From positions 459,435 through 523,434 of the forward strand of contig NW_019091386.1 of NCBI RefSeq assembly GCF_001949145.1: a DNA stretch of 64,000 nucleotides, read 5' to 3'. Position numbers and translations under genes: made by a program. The notes under the pieces were generated by a model, which had not been told where the DNA came from, did not search any database, and saw nothing but the letters and a program-made list of their open reading frames with translations. Below are positions 54,386 to 64,000 of this stretch, piece by piece. How positions within the stretch are numbered: position 1 is the first letter of the stretch; each line of letters opens with the position of its first letter. This DNA comes from Acanthaster planci. Lineage: Eukaryota; Echinodermata; Asteroidea; Valvatida; Acanthasteridae.

Positions 54386-55702
54386 AGTGTATAAAGGGTT
54401 ACAATGATGTTTGTCTATCCTCTGGTAATATGGAAAGAGAAAGTCTTACTTCGACAATAATTTTTTAGAACTTATGCCGTTCTTACTGATGCTTCCAGAT
54501 TGCATTCACTGGACAGTCGTCTTGGATGAGATCTGAAAGCCCTACTTTCCTAAGAGCATTCTGCAGGGGCGTAGTGACTCAGGAAGGGGGGATGGCACTG
54601 CACACCCCCCCCCATAATTAATTCCAGTCAGCAAATAGAGGTTCAGTCAGCAGGTGAATCCAAAATTGGTGCATAAACGATATACATTGGCCGTCAACAT
54701 TTCCACTAAAGCATGAAATGTAGTGTACCATGGATTTCCATCTTACACAACATGAGCTTGGCAGAGTTACAAGCCCACAAAACGACTCTTGCGCCCCCCC
54801 TGGAGATGCCTTCGCTATGCCCTGGCGAAACGCCCCACTTGTGCGACTTTACACTGAGTACTTACAACTTGTGGTGCTATTGAATTTGAGACTATCCCAC
54901 AGGATCACAAAACAATCTGTAGTGGAACAAAGACGAGCATTGTAGTCAGGATGTACAGGTACAAGTTTCTTGACATCAAAAAAATTGTGCTGCCAGAAGA
55001 GCATATTTTTATTTGTTACGGGAGGTGAAGGAACTGCTTTGAAGGAAAGTGTCTGATTTTGCACGGGTGACGTGCAAAGGAGAAAGTCATTTCTGTGTTA
55101 AATGCAATTTATATTTAAACATTTGTGCTGTATATTACTGAAATATTATTTTTGTGACACATCTTTAGGTTTTGTTTTCTGTAAAATTTGATATAAACAG
55201 TTACTATATTTCTACTGTTTTTCTAAAAAAATTCTACCCAGAAAAATGCTATCAGAGCTTCCATCTTCCAAGCCTCCCATACAGTGATTATTGTACTCAT
55301 TAATCTTGTTGGTATTAAATGAAAAAAAAAAATTTTCTTTCCTCCGTCAGATACTGTGACAATTTAACTTTTTTTTTTCTTCTTTTTTGATAATGGGACA
55401 TCGAAGTTCGACTTATCATTTACTAGCTATCTTTGGCACTAAATGCTTTGTTTTATTTATTTGGGTGATTAAGTTGTTGAATTTTTAGAAGGCCCTCTTG
55501 CAAAAAGTTAGTTTTGAATAACAAATAGCCCCCCTCCCCCCAACTTTGACGTGTATATGCCCCCTAAACGTGTGTAGGCGTTTTGGGGGCATAAACACTT
55601 CCATGGCAAACCAAATTAAAAGAAAACAAGCAAAAACCAAACGAAACAAAGCAGAAGCAAAACATCCCCATTGTCCTAAACACAGGGCTGTAAATGACTT
55701 TA

Positions 55703-55909
55703 ATAGAAAGTAGGTTTGCGGTAGCACCATGGACGTATCTCTTTTGTGAGTATTTGTGGTTCTGAAAAAGAACCAATGGCACTCGACGTTTCGAGCAGTA
55801 TGCTCTGCTCGTCATTAGGAGAAACGTCGAGTATCACTGGTTCTTTTCAGAACCACAAATACTCACAAATGAGATACGTCCATGGTGCTACCGCAAACCT
55901 GCTTTCTAT
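55703..55909. mobile_element. long inverted repeat with hammerhead/Penelope-like core
   Basis: Arms of about 85-95 bases (ATAGAAAGTAGGTTTGCGGT and the reverse complement ending GCAAACCTGCTTTCTAT) flank a core. On the minus strand the core reads CTAATGA, a 6-7 bp stem (CGAGCAG/CTGCTCG) with an AGCATA loop, then AAACGTC. This is the order of a minimal hammerhead ribozyme as found in Penelope-like retroelements and retrozymes, but CTGATGA is changed to CTAATGA. No reverse transcriptase is present. Confidence 0.6.
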
Positions 55910-57358
55910 TATACCTCTTCACCATGCAAACCTTCAAGACTTATCTGTAAATGACTTTGGAAATCTAAACCACTATTTGCAGACCTGAGTGGTGTCGGGC
56001 TTACGACCCCCCAACCCAAGCTCTAAACAGTTCCACAGAATGCGCTTTGCCCAATGGATTTAGATTTTAATTATGCTGCAGTGAATGTTCATGAGCGAGG
56101 CATGTGGAATGTTCCTTTCCTCAAAGCGAAGCATGATTAAAAATCGAAATCTGTTTCCACTTACACTTAATCTCCTTGGCGGATTTTTGGGATTTTAATT
56201 TCCCTTCCAAAAAGTATTGCTCCCCAAAATGTAGCCCCACCCCTCAGAAAGACTGTGAAAAGTTACATGAACAATTTAAAATTTTGGACTCCCCGAATAA
56301 AATAATAAATTTGCCCCCCCATGCTCGAGGCTGGATCCGCCCTTCCACGCTTCAAAAGTACGCATATAAATTATGGTCGCGGTTGACAATTTTACAGTAT
56401 TTGGCTTGGACATTTTAAGTAGTAAGCCCACACATGTTCAAGATGTGTAAGTATAGACCATTCTGTTTTTTCCCGCCAAAGAGTCCTTGCATGGTTTCAG
56501 TTTAAGATTTTCTCAGACTGACAGGCGGCCTTCGCATGCCGCAAAAACCGTCATATCTGTAGGCCTACTTGTTTGTTTCGCCGAACTTTAATATACATGT
56601 AAGTATGTAGGCCTAGTAGTACAATTAACCTTGACAATCTGGACGGATTTCCATCTTAGCTGACAAAAAGTGACACCTTTTTAGCCGTGGCGTAACTACG
56701 GCCGGGGGGGGGGGTTGCGCCCCAAACGCATGCCAATGCCCATTAGAATCATGGAGGAATAAGAACGCAAACCTGTGGAGTTGTCAGTGAGCACATTTGG
56801 GGCTCATCTTCCATACATGTATTGTGACAATTTTTGTTGGGAGCGGACCAACTACGGTACAGGTTAAGTAAAGTTGGGACCAAGGCTGTGTACATGTTGT
56901 AATGCCAGCACTTTAATGCACCCACCCGTCTTTGTTTTGTTTTATTTTGGTCGGTTGGTTGTTGGTGTTTTTTGTTTGTTTTCATTGCCCTCAAGTGCCA
57001 CAATGCTTTTAGAAACGAGCAACGGCCGGTGGGTGGGGGGGTAATTGTTTTACTGCATTACGGATATAGCGGAACACTCCCCGGCGCCTCGCCGGTTTCA
57101 AGTTTCGGGGGGGAAATCTCTCGCACCCTCCAGGACTGACCCATCAGTACGCACGCCACTGAAGGAAAAAAGCGCTTTTCAATGAAAGTATTCTAAAAGA
57201 GATGTCAGACAGTTTTCTCAGTTACATTCAAGAAGAATACAAGCCCAAGCAAAAATGAAATTCACACCCGTGCCATCAATTACGACTCGATCTGATTAGA
57301 GATGGCGGATCGGTTTTATGCTCATCAGAGGGAACTGTTTATACCCGATGGGGTGATT

Positions 57359-57486
57359 CGAATGTACCTGACTTGCACCCATCTCTACCGTCACATACCG
57401 CGCCCACAATTTCAGTTTAAAAAAACTAAAGTGTGAAATTTTGAGCGCACGTGGAGTGCAAACGGGCGCAAGTCAGGTACATTTGA
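57359..57486. mobile_element. small fold-back element
   Basis: CGAATGTACCTGACTTGCAC is matched in reverse by GGGCGCAAGTCAGGTACATTTG at the right end. Inside, GCGCCCACAATTTCAGTTT pairs with AAACTAAAGTGTGAAATTTTGAGCGC. Total 128 bases. Confidence 0.65.
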
Positions 57487-57713
57487 GAAAAAGAGATACT
57501 AGGTCTGGAATTGTGAGCGTACTATGCGGAGAACAGATGGCCCCAATTCAGGTACATGTACACCCGTACAGTGTACATGTACCGGCTCATGAACGTCACA
57601 TGTTGTTTTATTCATATTTACGTCATAATATTATGTTGTATCATTCATGACCGGCCGCACCTCAGTGGCTTGCGCCCGGCCAGACTCAGCTCCCGGCTTG
57701 TTTGCAGCAACGG

Positions 57714-57977
57714 CAGTCTCGTTCAGGGTGTGTACATTATTCTCAATAAAAACATGTTTTACCATTGAAAGCATCGGGTATTTTTTTACCAAAAGATTTG
57801 TTTTTGAATAGTTATGTATATACTTTGTCGTAGTAAAAGGGAAATAAATGCAAGATATGAAAGCCGAAACTAGCTCATCGAATATAGCAATCCCTATAAT
57901 ACAAAATGAATGAGTCTGTTATGTAGCATGACGTATAGTTGCTACTGGCGCTCTCCCGTACTGTAGTAGTATACATG
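57714..57977 (+). repeat. dispersed repeat, copy 1
   Basis: Direct relative of 61496-61773. Shared blocks include TTTACCATTGAAAGCAT, TTTTTGAATAGTTATGTATA, ATATACTTTGTC, GCAAGATATGAAA and ATGAGTCTGTTATGTAGC. No frame is conserved. It could be a fragment of a larger element or part of the RAB24 duplication. Confidence 0.7.
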
Positions 57978-58426
57978 AACTGTACGTACAAATGGTTCGT
58001 GTCGCGAAATCATCAGTGTTGACGAGATGATCGGTTAATTGTTATGCAGGTAATTAATAGCAGACGACAATCTCTCAGTCGCATGTCGTTGCGTCAACAC
58101 ACTGCCAATCCGTAGGATGTACATGTACATGTGCTGAAGCCTTGTTGCTGACTCCGTGTTCAGTTTGAATTCAACTTGGCGTCGATTTTATTACAATACA
58201 AATGCAGTCTTGGCAGTAACAGAGGCTTCGAAGACAGGCATCTTAATTCATATAAATTAGTCAGCCAGCAGAGAGGATACCAAACCGAGAAGGCACTGAA
58301 GAGCAAAAACCCAGCTGAAATTCCAGATCGTTTTGTGTTAAACAAAATAAGTATGTGATACAGGCCCAATTACAAGTGTTGCCTCTGGCATTCCAGTGAG
58401 CGATATACAACTCACAAGTGACAAGA

Positions 58427-61400
58427 ATGAGTGTGAGTCCGCCAGATTTTAAGGTTGTGTTACTGGGCAATTCGTTCGGAGGGAAGACTTGCCTGATTGA
58501 GAGGTACACCAATGGCAGATTTCTTGAAGGTGGTGCATGCATTGCAGTAAGTAAACGAGCCTGTCCATTATGTTCTTACCTATGTACATGTACATGTCAT
58601 GCACCTCCAGTCTGCATCCCAACGTTGTCCAGTGCCAAATTGCGGCACACCTAATTTTGTCAACAGAGTACGTCATCCTGCCCAACTTGGGAATAGAAGC
58701 TGACTAAATTGCTGTTCCATGTAGGCTAGGCCTAGGCGTCTAAATTACTAGCATCACTGCGCGCCACCAATTTACTTTTCTCCCCTTGTCTCCTTTTAGT
58801 TTTAATGTATCAATCAACTCTTCACTGACTGTGATTCAGATTTCAGAAAAGTCGCATATTTGTTTATTACCCCATTTTGTTTTTAAAATAAATGCAGGAG
58901 AAATATCTGTAAACGATTCGAGGCCAGCAAAAAAATTTATCTCAAAACATACTTTGTAAACAAGGAAAGTGTACATCTAATGTTTGTTTATTCACCCTTA
59001 TAGACAGTTGGTGCAGCGTATCATGCTAAGAAACTTCAGGCGTGCGGCCGAAAATTGATCATGGGAATTTGGGTAAGTGCTGCTCAGTAGAGTAAATTTG
59101 TGCAACGGGCCAGTTTGGTACTTGTAATGCATTTCAACGGCGTGGGGCCAATATGAAGCGTGTCCCATGTATGCTCTGTCAATGCAGTCTTACACAGGCT
59201 CACGCATGTGCTTTGTTCCTGAATTGACCTTGATTTTTTTTTTGGGGGGGGGGAATTACTGAACTGGGAAGGGGATCTGAGTTGGGCAGTTCTCTCCAGT
59301 CTGTGCCGGGATACCCATCTGATCACATTGTACAGTGATGTATTGTGTTGTTATCAGGACACGGCGGGAAATGAACGATACACGGCCCTGAGTCGGCTGT
59401 ACTACCGAGGGGCCCAGGCTGCCGTATTATGTTATGGTAAGTGTGAACAACCACAGCTTGTGTAAGAAAATAAACTCAACCATTGCTGTTATTTCTTAAT
59501 CCACTGGGATAACTGGACCATTGAAACAACTTGACGTAGACAGAGAGACAACTCTACCATCACAGATTTCAGAGTCACTTGATGAGTGTGGGTCGGGCAT
59601 AAATCCTAACAGGCATAAAGTCCACCAGTTTTAGTGTGATTTTTAACACACAAGAAGGTGATGGAGTTGAGATTGATTCAGTTTATGAATAATTTCATGA
59701 AGTTCAAGTCCAGTATTTATTTTGAATGCTGGATTTATGCAAGGTGACCCAAAAACCCCTCTGTAATCATAATTTACTCATAATCTACATGACTGTATGG
59801 TTTGATGCCTTCAGAGAGTTTTTATGCTTGTCATTTGGAAATTTGGGTGGTTCCACTGTTTATGCAAAAGACGACAGAAATACAATGTAACAGACAGGAT
59901 TTCCCTGGGGTATTGATATGTGTGAGGTAGTCAAACCAAATAAATTCTTTATAGTCTAACATGTCTAATAGTGCATTAAGTTACTCTAAATTTTCTGCGT
60001 CCCTCTTTTCCATTCTGAACGATTTGAAACTGATCTCTGTCAAAACATCCAAGTTATTTTGCTTTTATCTTCCATCTTTGTCTGTTTTGAATGAGAGGTG
60101 GTAAATTCACCTGTTCATTAGGCAAGGGTTGACAGATTCTCCTCGCAATTGCTTCGGGGTTGGTGGCATCTGAATGATTTCATTCCATTGTTGTGAGCTA
60201 CTTAAACCTCAGTATTAGTGAAACAGTGACAAATTTTTGTGGTCTTTTTCAATAATCTTGACAGATCTGACAAACCCAACCAGCTTTGACAGGGTAAAGT
60301 TCTGGCTGGAAGAAGTGAAGAAGAGCGAAGAGGTACTCATTTGCTCAGTTTACGTTGTAAAATATGTTAAATTGAATTGCTTTTCCAAGTTTTGGGAGGG
60401 CAACTCGAGATTTATCAACACTACAAAATCGAGGAATTTTGTATGAAAATATGTAAAAGTGGATTTTGAGCATTGCTTACTGCTTTGTAGAGCTTCATTT
60501 CAATTTTGGAATTTTAATTTCTTTGTATGCAATATCTAATTGTGATATTGAATGCAGAAGTCTACAGAGTAGTACGCTGAAAAAAAATGAACGCCCTTGA
60601 TGAGTCAAGACAGAGACGTTTGAGTTATCAGTTTCTAATGTTTGATTTTAAATTTAGTTTTCTCAAAATGATGTTTCTTAATTAAGAATTGGGTGCCCAC
60701 AAGTGACATTATCTTGACGTGAATGGAGTGGTCAAGAAATTTTCATTTCTGCAAATTGGTCCTGGTATTCAAATTGCTAGAGCTGTGTACCAGTAAATTT
60801 TACCAAGTATGAATGCCCAATAGTGTGAAGATTGACTGTGACAAAAGTTTGTCCCCTCAGTTTTGCAAGATATATCTGTGCGGTACTAAGTTTGACCTTG
60901 TGGAGGAGAATAGGAAGGCTAGACGGGTGGACAGTGACATCGTGGCAGATTACGCCAAAGGTACTTAAAACCCTTTTAAATTAATCCACCACGAAACGTT
61001 TTTGGTAGATTATGTTTACAGGTGGTGATAAGCCTGTTTGAAGTAAGGCAGACACCATAGGCGGGTGCTATATAGTGTGGGTAATATCTTTTGTTTTCGC
61101 TCAAAATTTACCCACTTCAAATAGTGCCCGCCTATTGTTTCTGCCCATACTTCAAATAGGCTTCAATTTCGTCTTGCAGACTGTAGACTTGAAATCAAGT
61201 CGGTAATTGGCCGGGTGAAGTCCACCTTCCTTGTGATGTGTACGCATGTTTAATAACACACGGGAACGGTCAGTGCAACCTCGCTCTCCAATATGCATGT
61301 CCGTGGTGCCCAATTATTGACTTGAACAATCTGCAAGCCCCTTTGTGCACCACATATAGGCCTTGCTGCCAAAATTGAATGGAGCACTCTGATTGGCTAA

Positions 61401-63283
61401 GAATCCTGATTATATGAATATTTGTTTATAGTGGCAGTTTGATTGGTGTATCAAAAGGTCAGTTAAACGTTTATTAGCACAACCCCAGTCTCATTCATTG
61501 AAGACGGTGTTTACATTATGCTAAACAAATGATTTACCATGAAAGCATTGTGATTTTTTACCAAAAAAAAGGTTAATAGATTCGTTCTTGAATAGTTTTA
61601 TATATACTTTGTCTATTAAAGGGGATATTAAAGCAAGATATGAAACAAAGTGGCACTAATTCAATATAGATTTCCCTATATACATAATGCATGAGTCTGT
61701 TAAGTAGCGTGAGCTACTATTGGCACTCTCCATGGAAACACATGAATATGCAGTACAGTAGTTGCATACATGAATATCTTTCCAGAATCAGGTTGATCAA
61801 GTCGTACAGTTTTATACAGTCGTCCTGATTTATATTTTGCAAATCTTGTTTAAAAAGGACTGTCAAAAATCCTCTTGAATGGGTTGGAATTGTTTACTCC
61901 CTCAATGGGTAAGCTTGCGTCAATGTTCAGCTGTGTTCATTGTCATCTTGCGTATAGAATCATTACAGGCACTGGACAGAATAATTGAAAATATAACCCA
62001 TTTCCTCCACAGAGTTTCGTGCACAAGTTTTTGAAACTTCAAGTAAAACTGGTTACCATGTCAGTAAGTATCCAACCATGTGAGAGTTGGTTAAATAAAT
62101 TTGATGAACTTGTAACCCTTAGAGCTGTTTCTTCAAGCTTGAATGTAGCGGGTGTGCATTACATTTCTGTGCTTGAGATATTGTACCAATAACTGATATG
62201 TCATTGAAAGGAGGTATTTCTCGTGAGCCGATTGTCTACATCAAGGGTGGGAAATTATGTTTCATTTGAAAAACGTTTACAAAAACTTTCCCATACTTTT
62301 CAAACGTTTAGCAAACACATTACATAGGCCACTTGCCCCTACCTCAGTGTTTTTATACATGCATTATTATATAGTTCAACAATGCACATGGTCCAACCAG
62401 TGTAAAAATGTACATTGATGGTGAGGCATTTAAAACAAGCAGTGTTTACTATTTTAGAATCCACGTTTTTCTCAAAACGTACATGGATGACAGAAGGGGA
62501 AAAACTGTATGTAACAGGCATCATTTACCATAAAAATGCACACCAGATTGCATCAGTCAAAATGTCAAGCAGTTCAGTTTAAATGTTTGGGAAGATCTGT
62601 AAATGGATTCGGAACTTTTTTGTAGAAGTGTTTAAACGTTCCACCCTCTGTCTGCATGTACATGTCCTTGAGTCTGCTATTGAGTTCAATTGCCGTAGTT
62701 TTTGATTGAACAAAAATTGCTGAAAAAGTTTTTACTGTTTTTTTCGTGCCCTTGCAGAGGAGCTGTTCTTGAAAGTTGCCAAAGATTATGTCGATGATAC
62801 GGGTGAGTTTTATATTCCTTCGTTTTAATTAAGATTCAAATTTTAGTTCATTCGGACAAACTGAAAATTTTAATGGACTGAATTCCTAAGCACACACATA
62901 GTGGAGTGCATTGTTGACTCTGTCAACCATAAATGCATTGTGTTTCATCCATCAATTTTAAAAGTAAAATGGAAAATTCACATGATTTGTTAATTTAATG
63001 TCAAGTTAACAATAACAAAATTGTGAACTGAAATATATTTCAAGGAAATAGGCAGTTTGTCGACCAGCTTGGTTGAGCAATTTAATTGATACAAATCATA
63101 TGTACTCATACACCTACCAAAATCTTTATCCCTACAGCTTTGAATATTCACTATATTTGAAGACCCAATCTATCTATTCACTTGTCACAAACAGTTTGTT
63201 TTTTGGCTTGTTTTTATGTAGCCGCTGAGCATCTGGAAATCACTTTCAACGAGCATGTGTTTCATGGTTGCTGCCCCTGCTAA
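58427..63283 (+). CDS. RAB24-like small GTPase, copy C
   Basis: Eight exons: 58427-58546, 59004-59072, 59358-59436, 60265-60332, 60861-60960, 62013-62063, 62758-62802 and 63222-63283. All are GT-AG and in phase, giving 197 residues. The protein begins [22 protein letters not shown]. Switch I is TVGAAY and switch [22 protein letters not shown]. Asn68 occupies the position of Ser in RAB24 and Gln in other Rabs. GTKFDL and ETSSKTG are kept. The tail ends HGCCPC, which fits CCXX or CXC prenylation. Copy C shares AQAAVLCY and LTNPTSFD with copy B against AKAAIVCY and LTDTTSFD in copy A, so B and C are sisters. Predicted membrane-traffic GTPase with probably reduced hydrolysis. Confidence 0.9.
61032..61161. 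mobile_element. fold-back element, about 40-bp arms
   Basis: GCCTGTTTGAAGTAAGGCAG and onward pairs with the reverse complement ending CTGCCCATACTTCAAATAGGC. Both arms include TAGGCGGG. Located in intron 5 of RAB24-C. Confidence 0.7.
61496..61773 (+). repeat. dispersed repeat, copy 2
   Basis: Direct relative of 57714-57977 (see its shared blocks), placed in intron 5 of RAB24-C. Confidence 0.7.
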
Positions 63284-64000
63284 CCAGTCACATCATGTGT
63301 GTGTCCCGTGAGAATCGCAATCAATCCCATCCACCTCTTTTTCCTCTTGTGAGATACGTGCCACAGTCGTTAACACAAGTTAAGGAAATTTTGGAAATGG
63401 AGGCCTCTGGTAAGGATATTCACACTTGCAGCCAGATCAGTGTCAGAGACGATTTTAGATACACAATGAACATTTAAGAGCTCTTGCCAATTTGATGCTG
63501 TTATTAGTGTACACAGGACACAAGTTATGTTTGTCATCTGTCAATGTTATAAGAAAAGTATCACCGTCATAGTAATTTTTAAGAATGAATGGGATTGGAG
63601 ATCTTGACTGATGCTTCCAGGATTCATTCGCCAGACGGGCATTAAAAATTGGAGACTTTCCTGAAAGTCCCACTTTCCTGGTCACAACCTGCCCCACCTG
63701 TCTGGCTTTGCACTGGGCACTCACAAATTGTAATAACTGATTAATGAGAAGAATTGGGTAACTTCCTGTAACTGATTGTTACCACCATGAGATTGAGAAT
63801 ACCCTGAAACTGTGAGAGTTGCTTGACATCAAAATGTCACCAAACGAAGACATTTCATCCAAAGAGGTGGAGAAACCATGCCCAAGAAATATACAGGGTG
63901 CCCCCTCCCCCCCAAAAAAGCGACCCAGAAGTAAAATTCATTTTCTCCCCAAATAATCAACTTAAACCTGAGGATCTTTTCTTTTCAAAACTGAAGACTT
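63284..64000. other. 3' flank of RAB24-C
   Basis: Likely 3' UTR and flank. The stretch at about 63600-63735 (GATGCTTCCAGGATTCATTC, then GCACTGGGCACTCACAAATT) matches the flanks after RAB24-B (54490-54870) and after the gap following RAB24-A. A C-run lies at about 63900. No further exon is supported. Confidence 0.45.

Larger units (their letters stand above)
54386..58426. other. spacer between RAB24-B and RAB24-C
   Basis: No coding exon is supported. A block at about 54815-54880 (CGCCCCACTTGTGCGACTTT) resembles the post-gap sequence of RAB24-A and the 3' flank of RAB24-C, marking the duplicated unit's 3' end. It contains inverted-repeat elements at 55703-55909 and 57359-57486 and a dispersed repeat at 57714-57977. 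Confidence 0.45.

Overview
This window is animal nuclear DNA. Genes are split by GT-AG introns of roughly 0.5 to 4.5 kb. The recognisable proteins are animal families: a RAB24-type GTPase, an ankyrin/SOCS-box ASB protein, FAM124, THG1L, rhodopsin-like receptors and a NACHT-LRR protein. There are no operons. The single-exon receptor pair, the NACHT-LRR gene and the abundance of ACATGTA-type short palindromes suggest a marine invertebrate deuterostome. An echinoderm such as a sea star is my best guess and amphioxus is the main alternative; the sequence alone does not settle this. One run of 692 N (38944-39635) is an assembly gap.

Layout. 1-3705 (+): the 3' end of one single-exon rhodopsin-like receptor and one complete paralogue. 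5528-6364 (+): the last two exons of a gene I cannot name. 9738-17420 (+): a two-exon gene joining a roughly 735-residue Ser/Pro/Arg-rich disordered region to a FAM124 domain. 19546-24036 (+): a six-exon ASB10/ASB18-like gene. 25433-28259 (-): six-exon THG1L, tail to tail with the ASB gene and head to head with the first RAB24. 29419-63283 (+): three tandem RAB24 paralogues (here A, B, C) with the same eight-exon plan. The last exon of A is lost in the gap. 44912-47178 (-): one large NACHT-LRR exon on the opposite strand between RAB24-A and RAB24-B.

The genes do not form a pathway. THG1L completes tRNA-His, the ASB protein is a predicted Cullin-5 ligase adaptor, RAB24 proteins act in autophagy and endosomal traffic, and the NACHT protein is a predicted immune sensor. 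THG1L and RAB24-A probably share a promoter containing an NRF1-type palindrome.

The most interesting points are the RAB24 array, where the catalytic switch II position is Ser, Gln and Asn in the three copies; a GC-AG intron in copy B that alone keeps it in frame; the FAM124 fusion architecture; receptors lacking the sodium-site Asp and NPxxY; and nested inverted mobile elements bracketing RAB24-A exons. Many fold-back elements fill the introns and intergenic spaces. Exon coordinates were read by eye from splice signals and codon phase; untranslated exons are mostly not resolved.
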